Of a stretch of DNA of 64,000 nucleotides, positions 23,070 to 34,540 are shown one piece after another. Position 1 is the first letter of the stretch; each line of letters starts with the position of its first letter. Under the pieces are notes generated by a model that was not told the DNA's origin, did no database searches, and worked only from the letters and a program-made list of their open reading frames with translations. Made by a program: the position numbers and the translations under genes. The DNA is from Bathymodiolus brooksi (taxonomy: Eukaryota; Mollusca; Bivalvia; Mytilida; Modiolidae), in assembly GCA_963680875.1 (NCBI GenBank), contig OY804580.1:98857353-98921352 (forward strand). Direction: 5' to 3'.

Positions 23070-23740
23070 CTGAAAATAGAAAAAATACCACAGATAGTAA
23101 ATATGATGCATAGAAATACTATGACATAGACAAAGCCTTAAATATAGGTGTCATGTCTGAAAAACATCAGCAATCACAGCTGTAATAGATTGTTTCACTG
23201 ACGTCACACCACAGTGTTTTCAAACAAAAACATCATGTTAGTACTGTAGAAGAAATTGCAAGGTGGGTTATCAAGTAGCATTGGGACAGTATGTATAGAC
23301 TTGTCCACAAGTCTCAATATAATTATAAAACTTGTCTCATGTTTTCTTTTTTCTGTTATTTGTTTGTATGTTTTTGGTAAATTATGTAGTGTTTTGTTTT
23401 GTTTTATTTCGCTTGTTTTATTTTTGCTTTGTTTTTAGGGGAGGGTTGGGGAGTTCTCAAAATATAGAATAGGTCTTAATTAGCATGGATTAACTACATT
23501 TCATCTGTAATAGACTACTCCACACAATTATTAAGTACAAGAGGCTATATATCTTATTTATATAGTAATTACCAGAATTATATTTTTTTTTATCTCATAT
23601 ATCTCATAATTCAATTTTTAGAAGTTCAGGTGGGTTGAGAAAAAGTCAGTGGGACAGAATATCATAACATAACATGCAATATATCATAAAAAGAACCTTA
23701 AAGCCAAAGTAAGTTCTCTTAAATTTAATAATTGTACCAA

Positions 23741-23925
23741 ATTGCATTGGTTAGCAATCCAAGTCTTGTTGAGATTTTTTTTTTGGCTAATAACTTATTC
23801 ATTGTGCAAACTTTTATCAATTTCATCCCAACAGGGACTCGAACCCACGATCTACAGCACTGGAGCCGAGCATGCCAATCATCACACCACTGATGTGTCA
23901 CACCTTTCCTTAGGAAGATCATTTG
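23741..23925 (-). mobile_element. tRNA-headed SINE-like insertion
   Basis: On the minus strand: tggtgtgatgattggcatgc then gtgggttcgagtccctgttg, which look like A and B boxes of a tRNA-derived head, followed by an A-rich tail towards 23741. Confidence 0.5.
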
Positions 23926-24663
23926 ATTTGCAAATTTTAAAAAAATTACTTTTTTAATATCTTTTCTAAATCTACCACTCTCAGGAGTATGTAAGTACTT
24001 TACTTATGTAACAAAGTTCACATCATCTTTTGTAAAGGCTTTGCAATGATCTTGTGAACATTTAGCAAGTGACAATGAGCTATAATAGGTTCAATACTAT
24101 TTCAAACTCAGACACTCAATAAGACCCCCCCCGCCCCTTTTTTCCACTTACTGATACATTCATTAATGTCAGATTGTTCTTTTCTGGTTTTGTCAAGCAT
24201 ACGGAATTATTAATCAATAAAGGTAAGATCCCAACGCAGGGAGGCATTATTAAAATCAATACGTACATGGAAATCTTGTTATCAAATTATTTACGTTCAG
24301 ATGTAGAAATTTGTTTGATGCCTATATTAACGTAGGAATTATGAGCGTAATAGATAGCTTCCAATTTGTTAACGAGAAAATAATATAAGTATTTACACCT
24401 GCAAATATGAGGATTAAATTCAATAACAGATATTTAAGGAAAATTATGATCATATATTTGTGACGTTTTTTCATTAATATTTCCTTTTATTATTTTCCAT
24501 TTCCATATTATGAGTCTGACAGCCTATTAAGTTATACTCTTTTTTCCCCCTCAATATTCTGGCAAACAAATAAAAAAAAACTTCTGTATAAAATTTAGAA
24601 TGAAATTAACGCAATTCAGCCTTACATGATCATTTCACAAAAATCACAAGTACAACAAGACTT

Positions 24664-24844
24664 AATTGAGGCTTATTGAATAAGGCAGGTTTATGTTGTA
24701 ATCCAACATTCTTATCTAAGAGACTTCACTTAATCTGGGCATGTGCATAGATCTAGATCGATATTGTTAATCAGAGTGGAATACACGAAAAAGCAAGAGC
24801 CTCCTCATTGTTTGATTTGTTTGTGATTTATCCGAAATTACAAG
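24664..24844 (+). repeat. left direct repeat of the tyrosine-recombinase element
   Basis: Nearly identical to the right copy (gcttattgaataaggcaggt ... gtttgtgatttatccgaaat), but lacks 20 bp present in the right copy (32212-32231) and has no LINE insertion. Similarity stops abruptly on both sides, defining the unit. Confidence 0.9.
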
Positions 24845-24967
24845 TTGTTTTTATACTGACCATGACTATCGAAGTTTGAATACGTTTAAAATTCATATTT
24901 CTTGATTGTTGAGACAGTTTTGTTTGTTTATCACACGTTTTAGGAGTGAACATTTTTGTAAATCAAC

Positions 24968-25969
24968 ATGGCCGACCGCGGTCGTTCACCTCGATCTCGG
25001 ACAAGATCACAAGCACCTTGGGATTCTGGAAACCCAGCAAACTGGACAGCTGGTAAATTGAAAAGTGAATTGGAAAAAATGAACATTACATTACCAATAT
25101 CGTTGGGGAAGAATATGTTACAAAGAATATATCTGGAAAATGTAGCGAGGAGGCACAGAGTCAGTGAACTGAGACCAAACATGAGTGATGGCAGTAATGA
25201 ACAAATTGAACCTGTTTTACAGGAATTAAATGAAAGGCATTCAAATAATGACATTATGGAAGCTTCGAACGTAGTGCAAGCTGAATCTGAAATACCAAGC
25301 GCAATCGCATCAACAAACAACAATTCACCTGGTAGTGATACGGTCACACATGCCCCGTGTATGAATACCGGAAACAATATGGCCGACAAAACAATTATCG
25401 TTAGTATGTTGAACTCCATGCAGACTATGCAGCAAACTATGATGGGGTTACAGCAAACTGTGTTAAAACTAGCGAGCGAGAAAAGTCAGAACAAGGAAGA
25501 TAACAGCTTGACATCGGCATACGTTGCTATGAGTACCAGTAACCATGATCAACACTCAGACAATCTTGTACCAACGTCGGCGAACACGAATGGTGGGTAT
25601 AGATTTCCTAGGTCCGAGTTTGGCATTCCATCTGAATGTATTCCCCACATTGACATCGTTCCGGACAATATTAAAAAATGAATTTGGGAAAAGGAAAGAC
25701 ATCAATCTGGCTACGTTGTTAATTCCCAGACATGATAACAATATAAATAAGAACCATGAGCAAACCCAAACCCAAGGGGGTATCATTTGTCATGTCAGTT
25801 TGAATTCCCAAGAAGACTCTCCTCTGCATAAATCTCTGTCTATAAGTGAATTTATAACAGCATTTGGAAAATACAAAAGAGTCATGTGTTTGAAGTTCCC
25901 TGAAAGAAGGGTAGAACTAGACCGTTATGAGGCTACCATTACCGACACAGTGGCACATGTATTGTATTA
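24968..25969 (+). pseudogene. gag-like gene of the tyrosine-recombinase retroelement, broken
   Basis: The first frame (MADRGRSPRSRTRSQAPWDS at 24968) is rich in Arg/Ser and then Gln/Asn, with a MQTMQQTMMGLQQTVLKLA coiled-coil-like stretch. It ends in a TGA at 25679. Translation resumes one frame over with DINLATLLIP, then LSISEFITAFGKYKRVMC and ERRVELDRYE, which resembles the conserved core of gag in DIRS/Ngaro-type elements as I remember it. There is thus one in-frame stop and one one-base insertion near the run gggaaaaggaaag. The frame closes at 25969; the C-terminal part is missing. The start was chosen because it follows the left repeat by 123 bp and has the longest frame. Family assignment relies on context plus the FGKYKRVMC motif. 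Confidence 0.72.
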
Positions 25970-25985
25970 AATGGAAGAGGAAGTA

Positions 25986-26878
25986 CAGTGCTCCCTCGTT
26001 AAACCGCCACCTTCTGTGCAGTCGTTAGTTTGGCGGTATAACGAGTTTGGCGATAAACTGAGGGACATTGAAAACCGGAAGTTATGTGATCATATGAAAA
26101 GATAAACTTTCAACTCGACTGACATTGTGACATGCATTTTGCACTTGTGCAAATACATAAGTATAGATAATACATGTTTAATAAATAAATAAATTAGAAT
26201 AATTATATTCACATCGGAAATGTCCTGTACAGTTTGCAGATCTTTGTCAATGTTGACAAATTCTTGAACCGTCATTTGTAGCTGGGGACATCAAGGTCAT
26301 TATAAACACGTGACAGCAACAATTCATCTTCATTTGTGGGGTTATTGGAAGATCCCATTTAATTGTCAAATTATCAGCAATTTGTTGTTATGTTAATTTT
26401 GGATTTTCCTTTGCATAGCTTATAATTGCACGTTTTTGTTTGTCGTCTAATTAATTACGCTTTCTCTTCAAGCATGATATTTTTATGACGACTAATTAAA
26501 ATACAAATTTTACTCAGGATTAAAAGTACAAATGTAATCACTAGAAGAGTAAATACAGGTAATTATTCTAATCAAAACAACTGATCACCTGTTCCGACCC
26601 TCAACTATGAGATCACTGACCGTGTCCGATGACCAGTTTTGACATTCCATGATTACCGATCAATACACAGCTGTCAAAAGGTAGTTGTGGGCGATACTAA
26701 CAGGGGAATTTAAATTGGTTTTACGACTTTTGTGTCTGAAAAGCTGTGGCGGATGGCGGGAGCTGAGTTTGGCAGTATAACAGGGTATTTGTAATGGGGG
26801 GAAATCGGGACAGACGAAAATTTTGGCGATAGGTGAGTTTGGCGATAAAACGGGGGGCGATAGACCGAGGGAGCACTG
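25986..26878 (-). mobile_element. Tigger/pogo-like DNA transposon, internally deleted
   Basis: Ends CAGTGCTCCCTCG (25986) and CGAGGGAGCACTG (to 26878) are inverted repeats, flanked by TA on both sides (25984-25985, 26879-26880). A second inverted motif (GGCGGTATAACGAGTTTGGC / GGCGATAGACCGAGG) follows. It lies inside the retroelement where gag ends and the RT begins, within a deleted part of that element. Confidence 0.88.
26230..26460 (-). pseudogene. remnants of a Tigger-type transposase (CENP-B-like HTH and C-terminal tail)
   Basis: Minus strand from 26459: DKQKRAIISYAKENPKLT, stop, QQIADNLTIKWDLPIT. This is the CENP-B N-terminal helix-turn-helix pattern used by Tigger/pogo transposases. 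Further along (26275 down) VQEFVNIDKDLQTVQD matches the acidic C-terminal motif of such proteins. The whole catalytic DDE core between them is absent, with in-frame stops in the first helix and after it. It would have bound the element's own termini; it is now dead. Confidence 0.72.
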
Positions 26879-26889
26879 TATTATTATTA

Positions 26890-29494
26890 TACTAGACTAG
26901 CATTTGGATGTTGATCAAGTCCAAAAATATTTGACCATTTGTCTCAAGCTGTTTGTTGGATAGCGACCAACAATTATGGCGTTCAGCACATTCTACACTT
27001 ACTTGATGACTTTATTACTTTTGAACATCCTGATAATCCAGGTCAAAGGAACATGGATATACTATATTTCATTTTCAACAAGCTTAATATTCCAATGGCA
27101 CTCCACACAACTTCTGGTCCATGTACGGTCATGGTATATCTGGGCATAATACTTGATTCGTGCCTCATGGGAGCAAGACTACCCAACGATAGATTGGTCC
27201 GAATTATAGGCTTTTTGAATGTGTTTTTGAACAGGAAATCATGCTCTAAACGTGAATTATTACAACTTCTTGGCCATTTAAATTTTGCGTCAAGAGTAGT
27301 GCTCCCGGGCCGATCTTTTGTGTCTTACTTAATTAGTTTATCAACTACAGTCAAGTCTTTACATCATCATGTTAAATTAAATGTTCAGTGTAGAGAGGAT
27401 ATACAAATGTGGCTTATGTTTTTGTCCAATTGGAATGGAGTGAATTTATTTTATAATAGTGATATTTCATCGATAGATATGAAGTTATCTACTGATGCGT
27501 CAGCAAGTCTTGGATATGGAGGTTATTTTGAAGGAAAGTTTTTCTCTGAAACTTGGCCAAGTAAATTCGAAAGCTTAGTTTCAAATAGCGATGATATTTC
27601 AATTGCATTTAGGGAATTGTATCCAATTGTTGTAGCTGCTATATTATGGGGGTACTTGTGGAAACTACAACCTATTGAGTTTATGTGTGATAACAGGGGT
27701 TTCAAAGTGGGCCGGTACCCGGTACTTTTACCCGTCTGAGATCGAGTATAGTACCGGCAGAAATTATTGAACCCCCCCAAAATTAGCGGTGGTCAAAACC
27801 ACAAGTACGATTGGCTTGTGGAATATTTTTCATAAAGAATTAATGATCACGTCAATTGCTGAATTCTCGCATTCAAATCGAACAACTGCGTTCAGCCACG
27901 ACCAAGTTGATGGGATATTCCCTGTTTTAAAAATAACTTTACCTTAGAATCGTAAATAGCAGTTTGCGCATGCGGTAAATAGATATGTTTTCGCCCCAAT
28001 ATCTTTTCATCCTTGTGTAAAACTCGGACCGGAACAAAGCTGACATCATTTCAAATTGGGTTCAAACACAAAATAGTGTAATCTTCAGTAATATAAGTAT
28101 GATCATTTATGTATTATGAATATATGACTACACAATATTTTGTGCGATTTTTTTTATCCATTTAAAACCCAGGGTCGAATCATTTTGGGGCGTAGGATGA
28201 AGAACAGACAGAAAATTTCTTCGGAATCCTAATCTCAACAAGATTAGGGCGTACTGTCTTGTTGCTTAACTCCATCCATATTGTTTAACTTCCGGTATAA
28301 AAAAATAAAAACCTACATGGCTAATTTATTTACATATTTTGATGGGGCCCTACCGCGGTTATTCACAGAAATGAAAGTGTGCTGAAAAGCATTTTTAAAA
28401 GGGGGTACGAGGAGATAAGGGATAGAAAATTACTAGGAATCTTGAAAAAGGACAGGACATGGCTCAAATACGAATTACATTGTAATGTCAAAACGCCGGC
28501 TCCACTTTTTTTCACAAAATAATTTAACTTTTGTGATTCAAATGTTAATAAATGTCTTCCCGCGAATCGTTTTTGTTCGAACATTTTTTTTTTTGCACTT
28601 TAAGTCGTGATAGTAACAATATATATTATTTTTGTTTAATTATATTTGTATTGATCTATTTATTAAAATTATAAATTTTATTAATGATGACTGCAAATTA
28701 AATTTATGTTTCATTAATTATGACACTTATACATTTGTGCATGTCTTGATCCGTGCCAATGGTCTTTGATGAGTTTAATTATTGGTAATAAAGTAAAAAA
28801 ACACACAAGCCAAGGTATTGTGGAAAAGAAAAGGACAAAGCCAACAAAAGAATTTTGAGAAGTTTAAGCTTTGATAACAATGGCTTGGTCAAGCCTAGCT
28901 GCAGAACGGCAGCTCTTTATGGTCCTTTTGGTTTTTTTTAAGATATGGCAGACTATCCATGAATAATCTTGGCTGAAGTCTGTAAACTGAAATATTCAAT
29001 AAAGGGGGGGGGGGGGGGAGGAGGGGAGATCCATTATGCATGGTCTTGGTGAAATCTGAACTCTAAAGAGAAACTTAATGGGATTTTTCTTTCAAAAACA
29101 CTTAATGTTTTGCAGTCTCTGAAGTACATTTTTTGGTCCACAACATGCTAGATTTCATGAGCTTTCGGGGGCAAACCTCCTAAAATTTAAGAAGTACCTC
29201 CTGTTATAAAAAACTTTGAAACCCCTGGATAATGAAGCTACAGTTGCAATTTTGAAAAAGGGCTGTTCTAAATCTATCCAAATTATGCCATTAGTCCGAA
29301 AGTTGACAATGATCACTGCTGAACAAAATTTCATGTTTTTTGCTCAATATCTGCCAGGAAAACTAAATAGCATTGCGGATTCATTATCTCGATTGCAGAT
29401 GGACAGATTCTGCAAGCTTGCCCCGAAGGCCGAGGAAACATCATGCAAAGTTCCAGGACCAGAGGACATTTTATGGAACTCCAACCAGTTGTAG
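26890..29494 (+). pseudogene. reverse transcriptase / RNase H of the tyrosine-recombinase retroelement, broken
   Basis: Remnant starts in the middle of the RT: FGC-stop-SSPKIFD at 26903, then LSQAVCWIATNNYG and the catalytic HLLDDFITF (27002-27013, the YxDD-type box). Next come the thumb (RELLQLLGHLNFASR), the RNase H start (STDASASLGYGGYF, about 27487; FRELYPIVVAAILWG) and CDN at 27682-27690. A 1534-bp DNA transposon splits it there; it resumes at 29228 in the same frame with EATVAILKKG and PGKLNSIADSLSR. The RT fingers and first catalytic Asp are missing. The phrasing is that of DIRS/Ngaro-type pol. An in-frame TGA replaces a usual Arg at 26912. Apart from these breaks the frame is open for more than 800 nt. 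Confidence 0.85.
27694..29227. mobile_element. hAT-like non-autonomous DNA transposon
   Basis: A 1534-bp insertion with 15-bp perfect inverted termini CAGGGGTTTCAAAGT / ACTTTGAAACCCCTG and a 5-bp target duplication GATAA (27689-27693, 29228-29232). It is inserted in the RNase H codons of the retroelement. CAGGGG ends suggest the hAT superfamily; a 5-bp duplication would fit the hAT5 type rather than the classic 8 bp. No transposase-like frame was recognised. A run of 16 G lies near 29004-29019. Confidence 0.85.
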
Positions 29495-30437
29495 ACAATC
29501 TATGGAATCAAGCTATTTCACATAATACTAGACAAACCTATGAGACCGGCTATCAAACTTACATTAGATTTTTACTTTTTACTGGTACTATTGCTTATGT
29601 TATTTCAGACCAAATTCCAGTGACAGAGGATTTGCTCATTTTCATTGTTGCTCATTGTGTTAGTAAACCAGGCATTAGCTACAATACTATTAAGCTATAT
29701 TTGTGTGGTATTAAATTTAAATGTCATGAGAATAGTATTATGTATCCAGCAATCCACAACCTTAATCATTTAAAAAATGTCCTGAATGGAGTCAAACGTA
29801 CACAGACTAAAAAATCTTATATTAGATACCCCATCACATTTGAGGTTTTAAGGAAAGTTTGCTTATTTTTAAGAAATTCATCACTATATTCACACTTTTT
29901 GTTAAAAACTGTATGTACTGTTGCCTTTTTGGGGATTTTTAAGGTGTGGTGAGTTTACAGTAGAAAATGGTCAATAATTTCCCCCATGTTTTAACTTATG
30001 TGTTTACGATATGACAATCTTAGCAAAATGTGTACATTTGAAGTTAAAAGTATCAAAAACAGACCCTTTCAGACAGGTTGCTATCATCAAACTTTTCCCA
30101 ACAAATAACATTATTTGTCCATTTAAAGTGTGTACAATGTATATGAGACAATGCTGGTCCACAAGATCCACTATTCATTGATGTAAATAATGTTCCACTA
30201 TCAAAACATAATTTTTAAATATGCTGAAACATGCTTTAACATGCATTGGTTATGACTTCTCTATGTATAGTGGCCATTCTTTTCAAATTGGTGCTGCAAC
30301 CACAGCAGGAAGTGTACATGTTGAAGATCATTTGATTAAAATATTAGGCAGATGATCTTCAGATACATATTACAGGTATATAAGAACACCAGACTTGGTA
30401 ATTAAGCAAGCACAAAATTCATTAGCTTATCAGTAGT
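29443..30437 (+). pseudogene. tyrosine recombinase of the retroelement, broken
   Basis: The N-terminal core-binding part is open at 29443-29930 (LWNQAISHNTRQTYETGYQT, LYLCGIKFKCHE). A one-base insertion near 29930 shifts the frame. In the next frame FLRCGEF (29936-29956) carries the first catalytic Arg. Further on YSGHSFQIGAATTAG (30266 onward) holds the HxxR box with Gln in place of the conserved Arg. LGR-stop-SSDTYYRYIRTP (30344-30391) contains the nucleophile tyrosine, with TGA replacing a usual Trp codon. Other stops lie between. In living relatives this enzyme integrates a circular cDNA, without making target duplications. This copy has lost activity by frameshift, stops and a catalytic substitution. 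Ends at about 30437 (TAG after SLAYQ). Confidence 0.85.
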
Positions 30438-30712
30438 TTATATATGACAATTATGTATAATCGAAATCATTTTCTGTAGGATTGTTCTTATTACAATATT
30501 TGTGTTCTTGGCAACCATTTATTTTCATTTTGGGACACTCAGCTTTCATACATTCTGTCTTCAATCTGAGTTTTGGCCTTTTTAACACATTATTTGGTTT
30601 ATTTGTGATAAATAATCTGTTAATTCCCGAAAATTCATCAGTAATTAGATGTTTCGCAACTACAAATTGGCTCTACAGATAATTCCGACTACACTGAGTT
30701 GACCTCATGTCT

Positions 30713-31275
30713 TCCGGCTCTTGTTAACTTTACAGTCGTCACAAGAATTTATTACAGCATACACAAGTTTTCATTACTACTGTATTCTCAATAGCCGGCT
30801 CTTGTAGTTCAGTCAATTAGCTACACCAAGTTTATTGAGATACCAATATTTTACTGCTCTTCCGGCTCTTGTAGATACTATCTTCATTACTTGTTAATCA
30901 GGCCACACCGAGTTAACATCTTGTTTTCCGGCTCTTGTGGTCTAGCTACTTACTACTAATTGCACAACTATACAATTCATACAAATGTAGGTACACCGAG
31001 TTGAGCATTACTCAGTCTACGAAATTAGACTTTCGAGTTTACTGGCCCGAAAACTTCAAAATTAGAATATTTATATAGGTTCTATTGAAAATATTTGGCA
31101 AAAGTCAGTGGTCCGAATCAATTTTCACTGGCCATGGGCCACCGGACCACTGCTAAAGTTGATGACTGATTACTTACTTGTTTGACTTTATTAAGCCGGC
31201 TCTTGTAGCCTGGTATTCCACACCGTGTTAATCACATATTTAAACCTTAGGGTAACATTGGTTTTCCACCTCTTG
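30713..31275 (+). repeat. degenerate direct repeats in the 3' region of the retroelement
   Basis: The motif ccggctcttgtag recurs at about 30713, 30793, 30860, 30927, 31195 and (as ccacctcttgtag) 31262, with spacings of 80, 67, 67, 268 and 67 bp. Each is paired with a ctacaccgagtt-like motif. The wide gap contains a decayed GACCAGTAAA repeat (31048-31165). No coding frame. These may be subterminal cis-acting repeats. Confidence 0.7.
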
Positions 31276-32264
31276 TAGACCAGTGACTTGCTACACAGAG
31301 TTTAATAGAGTCAACAAGTCCGCTAACGCTGAGTCTGCCCTTTACGCCAAGTTTATTGTATATTTTATAGATATTGAGTATATGAATGCATTGTAATAGT
31401 TTAGTGTTGTATGATTTTATGTTTAGTATGAAAAAGAAGTAATAGATTTATTTACCTTCATTTAGGTTCATTGTTTCATATTATAATTAGTTATTTACTA
31501 GTGCTGGATAAATGTACTCGAGAGCCTCATTGAAATATCAAACAATGCGAGTAACACTCTTTCAACAAAGAGTAATACACATACTGGAATAATACAAGTT
31601 CATGCACAATGAACAAGATACTCAAAGATGAATTCTATATTGTATTAGTCCAACAATGAGTTATACAAATAATCAATTATTCACATGCACAAAATAGATT
31701 GCCTCGAGTTACTTGGTTTGTGCACAACCTCATGAGACAAACTAAGCTATTCAGTTTGTACAAGCATCAACCATAAGATAATATACATGTAGGGATCCTA
31801 CCTAACTGTATTGACCCACCCACACAAGTGATCACAGACATAGAAGATTGTTATATGGTTGAGGTACATACAAAATAGACTTGTGTTCTTACTTGGTATG
31901 GTTCGCTTTTGTGAAACCTTCGATAATGACTAACACTTATACACGGTTGAGATCATCATTATATTATATATTCATGCATAAATCAGTTGTTTGATATGAG
32001 ACATGCTAGAAGGTCTTCATCAGTGGGTGACTGTATTTATATTGTTTTGATCAACAATGAGATGTAATGGGAATTGTGGTAGATATTAGTCTTGAGGACT
32101 GAGGTCATTTCTATTTGTTCTTTTTCTTATTATTGACAACATAAATTGAAGCTTATTGAATAAGGCAGGTTTATGTTGTAATCCAACATTCTTATCTAAG
32201 AGACTTCACTTGGTGGTTAATTAGCATATCAATCTGGGCATGCGCATAGATCGATATTGTTAAT

Positions 32265-34467
32265 AATAATAATAACAATAATAATAAATTCTTTATTTAT
32301 AGAGGGTTACACAGTTAGGTAACAACTAATCTTCCCTGAGGCCCTCATTGACATATTTAGACATACATTGTAAAGTACACAATATAAAGTTACACAATAC
32401 TTTGTAATAAGTATACACAAAAGATTTAGTAAACATTTAATGGTAAATTAAGGTACATCATCATTTAAAATGAGACTTTTAACTTTTGTTTTAAATGTAT
32501 TATGAGAAGAAGCTTGCCGTATCGAAAACGGAAGTTCATTCCATAGCTTTGGTCAAGAGTATGTAAAAGTTTTCTTAAAAAGTTCAGTTTTTGCCTTTGG
32601 GATTTGTAATTTTTCACTTACAACATTTCGGAGAGAGTACGGATTTCTATCGGACAAGTACTGGATTTTATTTTTTAAATATATAGGTGCTTCATTCTTT
32701 AGACATTTTGAAAAAAGAAAATATTTATGATATTTGATTCTTTGTTCAATACTCATCCATCCTAGTTGTTTAAATAGAGGTTCAGATGGTGCTATGGGAT
32801 CTTGATCTAATATCAATCTTGCTGTTCTTTTTTGCAATTTAAGAATGCGATTAAGTCCCTCATTTGAACAATTTCCCCAAACAACACAGCAATAATCAAT
32901 TAAAGGCAAAATGAAACCTGAATAAAAAAGTTGCCTTGATTCAAGGTTTAAATATTTCTTAATTTTTGAAAGAAGGTAGATTTTTTATGATATTTTAGAA
33001 CAGACTTAATCAATTTGGTTTTTCCAATTTAGATTTGAGTCAATTTTGATACCAAGTAATTGTTCACAAGCAGAATGTTGTAATTGTTCAGAATTAATAG
33101 TCAAGTATAGTTCTTCATTTTGAAATGCAAGTTTTTGCTTTGTTCCAACAGTAATACATTTAGTTTTATTACAATTTATAAACATATTATTATCCTTGCA
33201 CCATAATTCAATTCTATTCAAGTCTTCCTGGACTTTGGTTTGTATATCTGAAATATTTTCCCCAGAAATGTGTATTGTAGAGTCATCAGCATACATATCA
33301 GTGTTGCAATTTGAAATACTTAAAGGCAGATCATTTATATATAAAAAATAAACAATAATGGGCCGAGTATTGAGCCTTGAGGCACTCCATATTTTACAGG
33401 ACATTTATCAGAAAGAGCATTTCCGATTTGTACTTGTTGTGTTCTATTTGTCATATAAGAATTAAAAAAAGCTAAAGCTTTTTTTATTGAATCCATATTT
33501 TTCAAGCTTTTTAGCCATGATATCATGGTCAACAACATCAAAGGCCTTTCTTAGATCTAAGAGTATAACTACATTGACATTTCCATTATTCATTTCCTCT
33601 ATCCATTTATCTATGATGTTAATTAAAGCAGTTTGACAGGAATGATTTGATCGAAAACCAGATTGGGCATCATGTAGAAGATTGTATTTTGCCAAGTACT
33701 GATACATATGTCTTGTAGTTTTGATATAACAGGTAGAATGGATATAGGTCTGTAATTTGTAGGGAGACATTTTTCCCCTGACTTAAAAATTGAAGACACT
33801 TTTGCATTTTTTAATGTTTGGATAAATACCGCTGTCTATTATTCTGTTGAATATATAAGTTAAGGGAGACACAATAAATGGGGCACTGACTTTCAGAATC
33901 ATAGGTCCAATGTTATCAGTTCCAGTTGATTTGTTTATGTCGAGATGTAAAAGATTCTGTAGTAATTCATTCATCCTCACTGGGGGTATAGCAAATTGTG
34001 TATTTTGAGATATTTTATTATTAACAAAGTTAAGTAGTTTACTAAGATTAGTGGAAGTTGACATATTTTCACTTCTAAGATTTTCACCACAAGAAGTAAA
34101 AAACTTGTTAAAGGTATTTGCTATATCTATTGAGTTATCAACTTTTAGATAATTTTCTGTAACAAGCCTGTGGGGTCTGATATGGTTTGATGGGTTTAGG
34201 CTGTGTATACATTTCCATATTATTTTAGGGTCTTTGGATTCTTTTAACATGTTATTGTAGAAATTTTGTTTAGCTTCATCTAATATTTGCTTTGTTCTAT
34301 TTCTCCAGAATTTATATTCAGCCCACATATCAAGTTTTTTTAATTTATCTCTCCTTTGTCTGGCATACTGAACTTCTGTATTATACCATTCAGGTTGTTT
34401 ATCTCTTTTAACTCTTTTTGTTACAATTGGGGCATGTTTATTTAGTATTTCATTAAATAAATTGTAC
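32265..34467 (-). mobile_element. 5'-truncated non-LTR retrotransposon (Jockey/CR1 superfamily)
   Basis: A 2203-bp minus-strand insertion in the right direct repeat. The 3' end (32265-32300) has an AAT-type microsatellite tail after ctctataaataaagaattta. The 5' end lies inside the coding region (linker between endonuclease and RT), so the endonuclease domain is missing: typical 5' truncation during target-primed reverse transcription. Confidence 0.88.
32553..34460 (-). pseudogene. non-LTR reverse transcriptase, truncated and frameshifted
   Basis: Minus strand, in pieces over several frames. The pieces, in order, are WYNTEVQYARQRRDKLKKL (linker), FWRNRTKQILDEAKQNFYNN, LDINKSTGTDNIGPMILK, QSGFRSNHSCQTALINI, ILLDLRKAFDVVDHD (first catalytic Asp), YGVPQGSILGPLLFI, MYADDSTIHISG (catalytic Asp-Asp), and a C-terminal YCCVVWGNC...RILKLQKRTARLILD. 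All RT boxes are present but at least four frameshifts separate them (about 33775, 33500, 33370 and 32950). The endonuclease is absent. LRKAFDVVDHD and the C-terminal VVWGNC/LQKRAAR motifs are typical of the Jockey, CR1, L2 and Rex1 clades; I cannot choose among them. Confidence 0.88.
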
Positions 34468-34540
34468 CAGATTGGAATACACGAAAAAGCAAGAGCCTCC
34501 TCATTGTTTGATTTGTTTGTGATTTATCCGAAATTTCAAG

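Larger units (their letters stand above)
24664..34540 (+). mobile_element. decayed tyrosine-recombinase (DIRS/Ngaro/PAT-type) retrotransposon with nested insertions
   Basis: Direct repeats of about 180 bp (24664-24844 and 32144-32264 + 34468-34540) bound remnants, in order, of gag, RT/RNase H and a tyrosine recombinase, all on the plus strand. This content and order is diagnostic of the DIRS order. Direct rather than inverted repeats and no methyltransferase favour the Ngaro or PAT groups. Without the three insertions the element is about 5.2 kb. The expected second pair of split repeats was not found. Confidence 0.8.
32144..34540 (+). repeat. right direct repeat, split by a LINE
   Basis: Left part 32144-32264, right part 34468-34540 (cagattggaatacacg onward). 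The left repeat at 24664-24844 gives the uninterrupted sequence, so the insertion point is fixed to within a few bases. Confidence 0.9.

Noticed and set aside
28363..28584. 73-residue minus-strand frame in the hAT-like element
   Set aside because: No transposase motif (no RW or catalytic signature) and atypical composition; the element is probably non-autonomous.
29004..29019. G-run (and C-runs near 51236, 51700 and 52717) as regulatory quadruplex sites
   Set aside because: Simple homopolymer runs, inside or next to mobile elements, with no further support.
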